64,000 nt of DNA from positions 2,580,501 through 2,644,500 of the forward strand of contig JAYKKI010000132.1 of NCBI GenBank assembly GCA_039881145.1, written 5' to 3'. A program made the position numbers and the translations under genes. A model generated the notes under the pieces. The model was given only the letters and a program-made list of their open reading frames with translations. It did no database searches and was not told the DNA's origin. The first letter of the stretch is position 1. Each line of letters begins with the position of its first letter. Of the stretch, positions 11,079 through 22,030 are shown piece by piece. The DNA comes from Druceiella hillmani (Eukaryota; Arthropoda; Insecta; Lepidoptera; Hepialidae).

Positions 11079-12093
11079 ATTGCGTGTTAACAGTTCAGCG
11101 TTTTAGTTACTACCGGTATTGAAGTTCTACAACGTTCCATATTTCCTAGATAATCTATGTAAAAACACTCATCACTTTTTAGCCAATCTAAAACATTAAG
11201 ATTATTATAATATTACGATATTACCGTAATCTAATCTAAATCTATGAATAACAGTTACATTTTAATTTATATCGATTAGCGTTATTCACTTCATGTAATC
11301 AATGTAATTATTAGCCTGATACTTAGTAAGTTCCAACTTTAATATTAAAAACTCAGCGACATAGTACCGTAACAGAGACATCTCTATTATTGATTACCGC
11401 AATGTGTAAACAAATTTAGGGATCTTTGTATAATAATGATATATGTTGTTATTTTTTATTATTAATTTTTTTCCACAACTATTTGTAGTAATTTTTTTAT
11501 ACCTCTTCTTTATAAAACTACACATTTCTCACAATTAGTCTCATTCTATGAGTTGGCTTTGAGTCGTAACAAATATTTTTTATGACACCCGTGAATGTGA
11601 AGGAAAACTATACTTCAGTTGAATAAACTAATTGATTCTAAGAAGCAAACATTTTTACAGGGAAAACATACATAAGAAAAAAGATTTGTAAGATTTTAAG
11701 AAAATCACGAAACACAATGAAAAATATTACATTTGTTCATGTTCTGTAATTTTCCTTATTTTTAAAGAAAATGTAATATAAATCTAATATTAAAAACGTA
11801 TCTGAAAAGTGATGGTATAAAATAAATCTGTAAAATATAAACAGAACTAGAGATATAAGGTTTTCATACAAACATAGTTATATGTAAACTATATATTAAA
11901 TTATTTCCAATTAGCATCATTTTTCACTATGAAAATAAAGTACCTATCATATATTTTATTGGCACACAAATAGTGAATATTACGCAAATTGTGAATTTTA
12001 AAGCTGTTTATAATTTCCCAGTATAATTAAAAGTTTAGTTGTTTATTTCGACTACAACGTTAGATAAAGATGTAAACTTTAAGTACATTGTTG
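11079..12093. other. AT-rich stretch without a visible gene
   Basis: The first 80 bases (GTGTTAACAGTTCAGCG, ACTACCGGTATTGAAG) are GC-elevated and may be the 5' side of the decayed mariner. The rest shows nothing. Confidence 0.5.
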
Positions 12094-12170
12094 TTATGGT
12101 TCCGTACTTCAAGATGAAAGAAAAACGGAATTTTTATAAAAACCAGCGTGTATGCGTCCTTGCATTTTAA
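12094..12170 (-). mobile_element. Dispersed repeat B fragment 1
   Basis: TATGGTTCCGTACTTCAAGA, then AAAAACGGAATTTTTATA and a GTGTATGCGTCCTTGC remnant, match the reverse complement of the GTCC-rich / AAGGGTTCCGTTTTT core of repeat B (best copy 39725-40135). Only about 75 bases are recognisable. Confidence 0.45.
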
Positions 12171-12286
12171 CATAAAAACCAAGGAAATATTAAACATTTT
12201 CGAGATCATTTACAAAAGTTTAACTGTCTGAGTTGTTTTTCGAGACGATGGCATCTTATAGCTTTTATGATTACATTATTTTTTTT

Positions 12287-12289
<3 letters not shown>
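12171..12289. other. AT-rich spacer
   Basis: Nothing seen between the repeat B fragment and the next microsatellite. Confidence 0.5.
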
Positions 12290-12340
<51 letters not shown>

Positions 12341-12354
12341 GTGCGTGTATGTAT
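12290..12354. repeat. (TA)n microsatellite with ACATGTGCGTG tail
   Basis: About 48 bases of AT dinucleotide followed by a TGTGCGTGTATGTA transition. Confidence 0.95.
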
Positions 12355-14087
12355 ATTCTTAACTAGAATATTTATTTATTTTTATTGCTTCAATGCATAA
12401 TATAACCTAAATAAGACTTATTTGCCCCAGCAAATTTAATAGATTAACATTACTTTGTGTACTCGCCTCTCTACGAGCTTAGGATATTTTCTGGGACGGT
12501 GGACAGCAAAAGTTTTTGTCGTAGATAATGGACTCAACTTCAAACCCTATAGTTACCATAACTAATTACAGAAAAGAGGCGGTACATCTCTTGTTGGGAG
12601 TAATAATATATTTATTGCTTGCGCTACAATTCTTTATATAATTAAATCAATGTTAAAATTGTATTGCACAATAATTAATAGGAATAAAGTGACATATCGA
12701 AAATGATTTACTTTTCCTCGGAGTATTTTATTAATTACAGGGCTAAAAAATTATATATGAGGAATAGAATTAATAAAACAAAACTGCTTAAAATGCGTAA
12801 TAATACAGAATGATTTTGAAAAATTTAATATATAAGAGAAATAAGAATTGCTGGCTTCATAACGGCCGCAATTATTTCTTTAAAAACATCAATAGTGTCT
12901 ATATAATTGTAATTAAATAAAATTTTTGTTTTGAATCCAGAACTGCCGTTTCTTGCTTCATTCTCTTCGGAAATTTGTGCTTTATGTACTTATATTCGAC
13001 TTTTGGAATTCTGGTTGGGCCTTTCCCTCATTTATCCCGACATTTTATGAAAATCGAGAAATTTTCAATCTTCAAATTTTCCAAGTCAGCTTTCCTGGTC
13101 TTTTGAGTTTTTGAGGCTATGTGCCTCAATTGAAACTTAGGATAAGTTGTAATACATGCATTCTTTAAAATAATAACCTTTTGTCTCAACCAGTCAGTCT
13201 AATTAGATTTTGAGATGAGATCCCGTTTATGGATACCTGTTGACTACGTAAGGTTACAAATTGTAGTTTAATTTTGCACGTGCGTTGATGACGACTTCCG
13301 TCCGCCCTGAAGATAGATAGATGATAGATTGATATACACTTTCACCCCTTCTTCTTAAAACGAGATCAAGGTGGCGGCACTATGTCTATTTTTAATTGAG
13401 TTATTGAAGTTTGAAATTACTTTGACAGAAAATGTCGCTCACTTTTGGATGCGTTTGCTTTTCCACACCCGGTATCATGATTAAAGTCGTACGTGTTCAT
13501 TTGATTTTCATAGTTATATACTCTTACATAATTGCGCGTTATAGATAGAATTAGGTATCCGTGCATCATACATTAAATAATATTTGTTTAATGTTAGATA
13601 AATTGATGTAGGGTTTTTTGTGATAAAGATGTATTTATAATTTTTACTATAAAGTTTTCATAGAGTTTGATACACTAATTAGCGCTGGTTCCCTACATCT
13701 TTTAAATTTATTAGTGCAAGTTAATTGAAATAATTTTTAATGAAAATACTTATTACATTTCGTTTTTTATATCACGTGGTTAAAATGTGAAAAGAGAAGA
13801 GATACTGGAAAACGATTAGAAGACTCAGGCCTCTCGAAAGAAGGGTCCGTGAGGATATACATTTTATTCCCAAATTAAATGTTTTCAAAGTAATACAAAA
13901 TGGTTTTTTTCTCTATTACAGAAACCTTCTGAGAGAATGCTCTCTTGAGATCGCTTTAATTTTCAAAAATTCAAGAAATGGGTAATTTGGATATTAAATG
14001 TTTTTAGCCTTTCTGAAAGGATTTCAGAAAAAAATTTATATTGTGTGCTTTTGACAACACGTATGAAGTCAATAATGACTAATTTTA
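12355..14087. other. Moderately complex stretch without a visible gene
   Basis: Several patches are less AT-rich: 12470-12600 (GGGACGGTGGACAGC), 13190-13330 (GTGCGTTGATGACGACTTCC followed by a GATA-type run AGATAGATAGATGATAGAT) and 13355-13490 (AAGGTGGCGGCACTATG). None gives a frame of useful length or a repeat partner. Confidence 0.5.
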
Positions 14088-14097
14088 ATATATATGT

Positions 14098-14181
<84 letters not shown>

Positions 14182-14193
14182 AATATATATATA
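14088..14193. repeat. (TA)n microsatellite
   Basis: About 90 bases of nearly perfect TA with one CAT interruption at 14101, then ATAATAAATATATATATA. Confidence 0.95.
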
Positions 14194-14607
14194 AAGACTA
14201 TATAAAAACTATATCTCACCATTAGATTTTGTTGTTGGCCTTATTGTCAAAACTGAAACGCCAAATCTGATCAAAGTGTTGAATTTCAGTAAAGAAGAAG
14301 AGAAAAGATAAACCGTTTTATTTAACATTTACTATATTGCAATTGTTATCAAAAAAGCAGTACCGAAATTCCTATATAGCTTCACGATTATAAGTCTTAT
14401 GATATCAATTTATGCTAATTACACTGGATAATCAATTTATAACATCATTTAATTTCATATTATTCTTCTTTCAAAATCAAACATCACTTATTTTACATCT
14501 CCTAAGTGAAAATACTGGGAAATAAATGTTTAATGTAAACGAGTATTTCCATATTTAGCACAATTTAAATTTATATAAATTACATGTGTATTTGGAGAAG
14601 GAGCAAT
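14194..14607. other. AT-rich stretch without a visible gene
   Basis: No feature found. Confidence 0.5.
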
Positions 14608-14700
14608 TTTAATATTAATAATATTTTTAATAATATTATATATAATAATAATAATAAAATAATAATATTATAATAATATTAATAATATTATTATTATTCT
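14608..14700. repeat. AAT/ATT trinucleotide repeat
   Basis: AATATT and AATAATA units alternate with their complements, so the tract is both a trinucleotide repeat and self-complementary (for example AATAATATT...AATATTATT). Confidence 0.9.
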
Positions 14701-17700
14701 GTTTCATTGATCAATCTTTCAACTAGGAAAATATGCAGTAACATTTTCTCGTTAATTACTTTACGACATGCTTCCAGCACTGTCTGGACTGTTGTTCTTC
14801 TCAGCGCATGTAAAAGATGCTCCGTTTGCAGCATACAATAACGACCTCGTTATTTTTATAGATAAAATGAAAATTTTACGGCGAAAAAATGTTTCTTTCA
14901 TGTTTTCCTCTTTTGAACATTAAATTGTCTAAATGCTACGTATTTATGCCGTTTATGTACAATATGTACTATTCTGATATACTTCTTACCTTTGGTGAAA
15001 TTGAAATTAAAAACGCTAGGAGAAATTAGGATTTCCGCGATATTATTCCTACCATTGTGGTCGACACACGTAAGTAAAATTCAAGGTAAAAAATTTTTCG
15101 CTATCGCTGATTCCATTATTTGGTTTTAAAAATGTGTTCCAAAATTCAAACTAAAATATATACAAAAAAATTTAAAATAAAACTAATCGTTGACCACAAA
15201 AATAATTACAACTCTGCGACGCCTCTATAAAATTTAAAAAACTTTGCTGACGGAGTCATGTGTTCGTTTTTTCTCGTATTATGTGAAAAAATATTAAAAA
15301 TATTACGAAAATCGATTCTAAATTTTTATTAACATTACACAGCTTACTGATCTAACAATGATTAAAATACTATAAATAGTATATTAATTTTGCTGAATCA
15401 AAACTCAAACCTAAATATTAAAAATGAACACTAAGATATAAAACAATAGGTTTTAAAATAAAAACGCTAGTGCCAAGACCGTTGAATAATTTTAAAGTAT
15501 GACTGAGCCTATTTCAGAATATTGGATTTCCGTCAAGAAGACATAACCATTAAGAAAACCCAAAATATTTCCACATTTCAATATCAACGTTATACCCGAA
15601 AAATATTCTAATTGTTTTCTGTATATTCACCAAGGGAAAGATAGTTGTATATTTATAAAATTTAGCATATCAAAGAAAGAAATATTCTCTTCACAGAAGT
15701 AATGAACTTTTAACCAATAAAAGTTCCTTACTTCTGGATTCATCATAAATAACCATGAAATACTTTATTTGAGAAAATAGCCTTTTTTATTCCTTATACG
15801 AAGTATTTTCATGTTTTCTTTTCATAAAAAAATTCTTTTCGTTTGAAACAAATTGAAAATTATCATAATTTTTTTTTCTGATGACAACTTTTTTCGTTTT
15901 TGAAATTTAATTCAACAGAACTTCTTAAATATTCCGTCTTTCGTCTTAAATCTCTTTGGAAAATTCATACCTATATTTCTTCTGATATGTTAACAATCTG
16001 TCTTAATAAATATTTTATTCCTTATTTTTTTGAACACATGCCTAACCTGAAACAATATACATAAGCATACTTGCATGTTTAATAAAGGTTTAACAACCAC
16101 TTATTATGGAGAATAATATATTGTCACAATTAGATAATACCAGAAATTTCTACAAAGTGTCGTGAAATATTTACATAGAATTGAAATCTTTATGTTTAAG
16201 ATTACAATTATAGTATGTAATCGAGTATTGGTCACTCCCTTTCTTTCTATTTAAATGGTGACCATGACAACATCAAAATAAATGATGTAAGTTGGCTATT
16301 TATAATTTACGTTGCCTACTTGCAACAAATATAATTTCATGAAAAGTTCATTTTACGCTATATAACATTTTTCAAATGATATTTTAAATATTTATAGTAA
16401 TGCAAAATATGAATTGTCTACCAGTTTTGTAGCCCTGTCATAGTAAGTTATTTTAACTTATTTTAAATTGAACTGGATCAGCACTGATTCCTAATGCTTT
16501 TCAGATTTCGGAAGTCGTATTAAAGCAGGGATACAATCTCACCTGAAACAGAGGGAAATATTTTTCATTTGTATACATTATTGATATTATGCAAATGCCA
16601 TATTAAAAATTTGCACCTACTTATTGAAATGAAACATATGACATGCGTATAACATCTAGACGGTGTCATAGCGACAACGAAAATTCTGGCCATATTTTTG
16701 CTTTATGAAAGGAAAAGAAACCACGACTTTTTTTACTTATATTTGAGGACATTAATTATTTTCACATTAATATTTATTCTAAAAACGTATAAATTTTAAA
16801 ATACTGAAATTCGCAGTCTATTAATAAATTTAATTAAAATTAATACTTAAATTGGCAGTTTTTTGAAATATGTTACTTATGCAACAATTTCAAAAACTAA
16901 ATTCATTTAAAATTTGAAAATAAAAATGATAATCTAAAATTTATTTAATTACTTCGACGGCTAGAGATATACACTCCTTACATTATCATATGATATATAA
17001 ATAAAAACAAAATTTGTTTATTTACGAAATTATTAGTTTCTGGTTGTCTATTTAAATTCGTACCAATGCGAATGTCGAATATGTAAAATTTCAATACATT
17101 TTCAACAGTTTTGGTAGCTAAGACTGTTTTTAGACATTACTTTAATTATTTTCAAATTAGGATGATGTTGATTTCCACTAAAGATGCACAGAGATGTATA
17201 AATGTTACATTAGTTTCTGAAAATTTTTTTTACGAATAATGAGATCCAAATTAAAAGCGGTTTTACATTCTAATCAACTGTTATAGAGCAAAAAACTAAT
17301 TTTGTTTTTAACTCTTTTGTTCTCGGTCATGATTGGAAGGATTAAATGTTATCCACATGAAAATGGGCACATAATAAAAAGATCCGTCAATGAAAAAAAA
17401 TTATGTTTAGCATTAAACCTTTAAGAACTTTTATTCTTTTTTATCTAAGCATATAAAAGGAAAAGTTGGAAAAAGCACAATGTGGACATGAGAAATAAGC
17501 GAGTGTCAAAGTTTTAACGCAAAACACCTCCGAACTAATATTTAATGTATTAATGTGTATTGAAACGTTTGTATTAAAGAATTTAGCATACCATTATTGA
17601 ATAATTATAGTTTTTCAGGAAAGCCTTTCATATCTAAAACATTGTTTTTACATAATACGTGCTGTTTTTAACCAGAAAAATATTCCTGGCAGAAGTTTCA

Positions 17701-17904
17701 CATCTCATGCGTCGTTTATTTCTTAATATTGCTACATTATATGTTCAATACGGTATGCTCTAACAACATATTGTAATAACAACCTTATTAATTTCAATCA
17801 AAATTCATAAAAGGATCATAATTATTATCTACATAATTTTTTCCTGTGCAATTCACATTGTCTATTTCATTTTGCGTATAAGTGGCAGTTTGTTTATAAA
17901 GCTG
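14701..17904. other. Long AT-rich stretch without a visible gene
   Basis: A GC-elevated patch at 14760-14865 (CATGCTTCCAGCACTGTCTG, AGATGCTCCGTTTGCAGC) is the only higher-complexity segment and could be a conserved element. The rest is poly-A and poly-T rich with no frame, repeat or hairpin I can support. Confidence 0.5.
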
Positions 17905-17985
17905 TTACACGATTATATTGTGTTTTATATTGTTTGTATTGTGCTTTATATTATATTGTGATTATATTGTGCTTTTTAATGACAC
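17905..17985. repeat. Short imperfect tandem repeat (TTATATTGTG)n
   Basis: GATTATATTGTG, TTTTATATTGTTTGTATTGTG, CTTTATATTATATTGTG and GATTATATTGTGCTTT follow each other. About five imperfect units. Confidence 0.75.
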
Positions 17986-19096
17986 AGTGTATGAAATGAT
18001 TTAATTTTTATTTCTATATATTTTATAGATTTGAAATTTATTCAAAAGCAAAAAATAGTTTAACGTTGATAAGTCTTAAACATTATATTCCCACAAATAC
18101 ATTAATTAGACTAGACAAGTTATGTTTAATGGAAACCGCTTTGCTATTCCGTTATGATATCAGAAGTATTCACGTTTTCGTATTTCTATTTTCTTTATTT
18201 CCTTTTTCTACTTAATTCATTTTTTTCTATCTCAAAGACTCTCTATCTCAAAGAAAAGAACGGGAAAGTTATTAGATCACTTAGATATCCGTATGTCTGT
18301 ATGTAACAGTAATTTTTCTCAGAAATCGCTCGGTTATATATATGGTATAGTTGTAAAGGTATGAAAAATTCTTGATTTTAGGTTATATATCTCTGGTAAT
18401 ATTCTGAAAAATATGTAAAAATATACTTTCTCCCTTTATATCAAAACAACTAAAAGCAAAATTGTGAAAAAAAATGTTTTTAAGAGCCAATGTACATATT
18501 GTAGGAAAACTATAATTCTAGACGTCATATATTTTGAGATATTCACGGTAATAATTTTATATATAATATTATACACATATATATTCCTACTTACTCAATT
18601 ATGTATGATTAAATATTTATTGTGACAGGAATTTAATATTAGTGATGACTTATGAGAAATAAGGTAATTTCACTTCAAACCGGGTATGGAATCCAGAATG
18701 TTTGAGTCATATTCACACTTGACCAATTTTTCGTATATTAGTCTTATTTAAAAAGTTAACTTTTATTGAAAATAATGTAGGTATTTTCTGGGTGGGTGTA
18801 AAAGATTTACTTTCTAGGGAAAACATTTGGATTGTTATTCCGTTATGATATTATCAACGTATCGTAATTTAAAAATGATATCTATAGATTTAGAGATGTA
18901 TGGAGTGACATTTTATAAATTACAAAAAAAAATTTGCTTCAGCTACAATACAAAATATTTCCTCCAACTACGGTGTGTGCCATGCCTATTTTCTTCATGT
19001 TTATTTTTCCACGTTAAAAATAGAAATAAACGTACAGCTATACCGCAGATATTTTCTCGCGAAAAGCAAGATATCATTTTTTTTTGCAACGTTGCA
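17986..19096. other. AT-rich stretch without a visible gene
   Basis: A 110-codon plus-strand frame (18827-19159) begins at TTG and runs into the hairpin below; its last 20 codons are simply the left arm, loop and right arm. I do not regard it as a gene. Confidence 0.5.
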
Positions 19097-19168
19097 ACAA
19101 AATTTTACTGCTTCAATTTGTTGCTTGGCTATAAGCCAAGCAACGAATTGAAGCAGTAAAATTGTTTT
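19097..19168. repeat. Palindrome with about 33-bp arms and 3-base loop
   Basis: The left arm ends ...TTGTTGCTTGGCT at 19130, the loop is ATA (19131-19133) and the right arm starts AGCCAAGCAACGAATTGAAG at 19134. Across the innermost 30 pairs I count one mismatch (TTTG against CGAA); the outer bases fray with an AAAATTTT/ACAATTTT difference. Transcribed, it would make a compact hairpin of about 70 nt. Young age is implied by the high arm identity. Confidence 0.9.
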
Positions 19169-19409
19169 GTGTATTTGTTTTGTTAGTCTAATTAAATACT
19201 AATTATTGCCGTACTGCAAATGACCCATTCACCCCCTCACTTTGTGAACATGCTTAATTCACTTCAATTTTTCATTAGAAGTTTTCAGATTCCCTCTAGG
19301 ACAGCAAGCTATGAAATGCGACTTGGTTCCTGAAGTAGTAATAGTGTGCAAAGTTTTAAGAAAATTGTTGGAGTTGTTTTGAGGAAAATGTGTTTATAAT
19401 CTCAACTAC
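19169..19409. other. AT-rich spacer
   Basis: Nothing found. Confidence 0.5.
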
Positions 19410-19510
19410 ACATAGGGGTAATAGCACGCACGCAGAAGCGTATACACATTCACACGCACACACGCGCCTGCTCATCTGAAAACGCGCACGCTCGCGCGGT
19501 TACACATGCT
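19410..19510. repeat. Degenerate CA/CG-rich simple sequence
   Basis: CACGCACGCAGAAGCG, ACACATTCACACGCACACAC and GCGCACGCTCGCGCGG make an impure alternating purine-pyrimidine tract with potential for Z-DNA. Confidence 0.7.
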
Positions 19511-19782
19511 GAATGACATTTTACCGTATAAAATATGTACATTTTTTTATTTTATTATTTTTTGGTGCCTTAGTAAAACGAGGCAATTCCTTTATTTCAC
19601 TACGTCTGTTCGTCCGTTCATCTATCACAGACTCACAGCTTTTGCAATTTTAAATCTGTCATGAGATTTTGTCATGATCATCTTCATTTAAAATTTTATT
19701 TAAAATGGAGCAAGTTATTATTTCTTTCAATGTATGATATTTTTGTAAAATAAATTTAGATAAATATTTTTTTTCCAATCAC
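19511..19782. other. Stretch with a CGTCTGTTCGTCCGTTC motif
   Basis: CTACGTCTGTTCGTCCGTTC followed by CATCTATCACAGACTCACAG (about 19600-19635) is the kind of CTGTCYGTC run seen inside common lepidopteran repeats. No wider match in the window. Confidence 0.35.
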
Positions 19783-20020
19783 AATTAAATGAAACTACGG
19801 TATATAGTATTATTTCTACTTTCTTTAATTTCTTTACCACGACCTAGGTTTCGTTGTATTAAAACATCTTCAGGTGAGCTATTAAGAAAGATCATAGCCC
19901 AATACAACGAAACCTAGGTCGTGGTAAAGAACTTAAGGACAGTAGAAATAATACTACATCATGTAGTTTTATTTAATTTTGAATAATGCATTTCTAAAAA
20001 AATTAACGCTGAAAATATAT
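19783..20020. mobile_element. Fold-back element, copy 1
   Basis: Two 78-base arms (19783-19860 and 19901-19978) are inverted repeats with about 8 mismatches and a 40-base loop. The innermost 26 pairs (CCACGACCTAGGTTTCGTTG and neighbours) are perfect; the outer ends are AATTAAATGAAACTAC against GTAGTTTTATTTAATT. The right arm and about 40 bases beyond it match 50078-50160, so the unit is dispersed and longer than the hairpin. No coding capacity. A non-autonomous fold-back transposon is the simplest reading; target-site duplications were not identified. Confidence 0.8.
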
Positions 20021-21060
20021 ACATTTTTTTTCAATGGCACTGAATCGGGGTCATTCCAGATCAAATTTAAGTTCCCTTTTCTAATATCCTCTTTTAAGCT
20101 TCGTTTATAAAAAAAGTAACATACAATGTAACGTACAATGTTTTCAGTTCCATGGATTTATAAATACAAAAAATTCAAGATATTAACACTTGATTAAAAA
20201 TTTCATTCAAAATTCCAATTGACTTGGATAAACACTATAAGGAGACAGAGAAAACTGCGGAAATCCATTTTGTGCTTGTTTCGACACTTATTAGGCTGGT
20301 TTTCATACTTCATTAATGATTCATAATAAATTTCCTAAGTCGATTTTTTGGAATGAAAATGATACTCGTTCTGTACATTTTTTGCGTAAAAGATAAAGAA
20401 TAATTATTGTGTTTAGAAAATGTGCTGAATGACGAAGTTTAACTAATTTTTTTTTAAATAATAAGCAAAAATTAATGAAAAAAACCTATATTAAATTTTT
20501 TGTTTATATTGTGTAATATCGTGCGTTATAATTTATATATTGATAAGGTCTCATTATAATTTACGTCACTACGAATAATCTGTAAAACTAAAATAAATAT
20601 CACGGCCAATGTTTATCTTGATTATACATTTTCCATGTCGTTACTTCGAATACAGATATTGCGAATAAAAGATCGTTAATAATCTTACGTTTCCTAATAT
20701 TATAGGTTTAAGGAGTCATTATAAGTAAAAAAATACTTATTTAGTGTAAGTGAAAAGTAGAAATATGTTTTCATTACGGAACATGACTTATCGTTACTCC
20801 GAATTTTAAAAAAAACTTAGATGATTGTACTTTTGTTTATCGTATAGTGTTCTCAAATATTTAAAAACATGTACATTATTCTTTTAAAATGTTATGTGGT
20901 TTTGATCCACTAATAGCGAAACATGGAGTATTTGAGATAGCGACTTTTTCGCAAAATTATTTTAAATAAAGAAAAATAAAAAAAATGTCACATGAGATAT
21001 GATTCATTGAAAACGCTGATGTACAAATTATGATAAAACTGCTAACAACATATGAGTTCA
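20021..21060. other. AT-rich stretch without a visible gene
   Basis: TACAATGTAACGTACAATGT near 20122 is a small direct repeat. Nothing else supported. Confidence 0.5.
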
Positions 21061-21345
21061 CCTTCATTCCGTCCTTCAGACCGTACAATGGTTTTTATTC
21101 CATAGCGCGATTTCATCGTTACAACAAATAATGACTATTAACGTAACATTTCTGAAGCGAAAACTTCTTTAGGCGTATCACGCCCACTTTTTATGAGCAG
21201 TTATGGAGATTGAGCAGTCACACTCGGATCGGTGACGCTGAATCGGGTAAACTTGGCTCCCTTCGGTATCGGTCAAGCCAGTTCACTCTTCAGGTAAACT
21301 CAATTCCTTTCGGCATCGGCCGAGCGAGTGTATCGTTTCAAAAAT
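21061..21345. repeat. GC-elevated repeat segment with internal duplication
   Basis: From TTCATTCCGTCCTTCAGACC to about 21345 the sequence is clearly GC-richer. A roughly 49-base direct duplication contains GGTAAACTTGGCTCCCTTCG...ATCGGTCAAGCCAGT (from 21246) and GGTAAACTCAATTCCTTTCG...ATCGGCCGAGCGAGT (from 21295). GGCGTATCACGCC (21172-21184) is a small stem. It looks like part of an LTR or a Helitron-like end, but no termini or partner copy are in the window. Confidence 0.45.
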
Positions 21346-21985
21346 TACGTTTTATTTTGAATAATATTTTATTTAAGTGTAATTTCATATAATACGTGCA
21401 TGTTATTGTAAATAATCAGTTTAATATTTCAAGTGTATAACAGTTAGCATGTAATATTTTATTTTATAGTTGTTTAATATAATACGCATATGTTATTGAA
21501 TTTTTTATTTTATGTTTTCGTCTATCGTATAGTCATAAGCACACGCCAGTATTTTCTAAATTAATTATTTTTAATCTCATCTGGTTTATTTACAAAAGCT
21601 TCCATTATTCAAGTTTCTGATATATTCGCTTCAAGTGTAATTACATAGTCTAAAGCCCTTAGTCTAAAGCATCTTTTTAATGTTTAGTCTAAACTAAACT
21701 AAGAGTAAATGTAATTAGATTTTACCTTACGTTGGCTTGATACTGATATAAATTCGATCACGAAAATAATTTACACGGAATCACGTTTACAGATACTTGT
21801 TTTTACTCTCCACTCTGTTAAAAGATGATGTTTTTATTAATCAAGATTATTCACCATGTATTATATGGAAAGAATTATGCAAATTTTTCTATGCAAGGGG
21901 TTAGTTATTCTATGTAAAGAGCTACGCAAGGAATATATCGCTGGTTTACAAGCAAATTCTTGTTAGTTGATAAAACAGATTCGAA
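21346..21985. other. AT-rich stretch with small internal duplications
   Basis: ATATAATACGTGCATGTTATTG (near 21387) recurs as ATATAATACGCATATGTTATTG (near 21478), and TAGTCTAAAGC occurs twice at 21645-21675 with a partly self-complementary TTTAGTCTAAACTAAACTAA. It may be the diverged continuation of the preceding repeat segment. Confidence 0.4.
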
Positions 21986-22030
21986 TGTTTTCTTGCAGGA
22001 TCCGTATCTTTATCAGTTTTACTAACAATG
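21986..22030 (+). mobile_element. Dispersed repeat A, short fragment
   Basis: GGATCCGTATCTTTATCAG followed by TTTTACTAACAATGAG resembles the 3' end of repeat A (GTATCTTTATTAGTTTCGCTAACGAC). Upstream similarity (AGAGCTACGCAAGG) is weak. Could be chance plus AT bias. Confidence 0.3.

Noticed and set aside
18827..19159. 110-codon plus-strand frame
   Set aside because: It starts at TTG, is AT-driven and ends in the arms of a palindrome.
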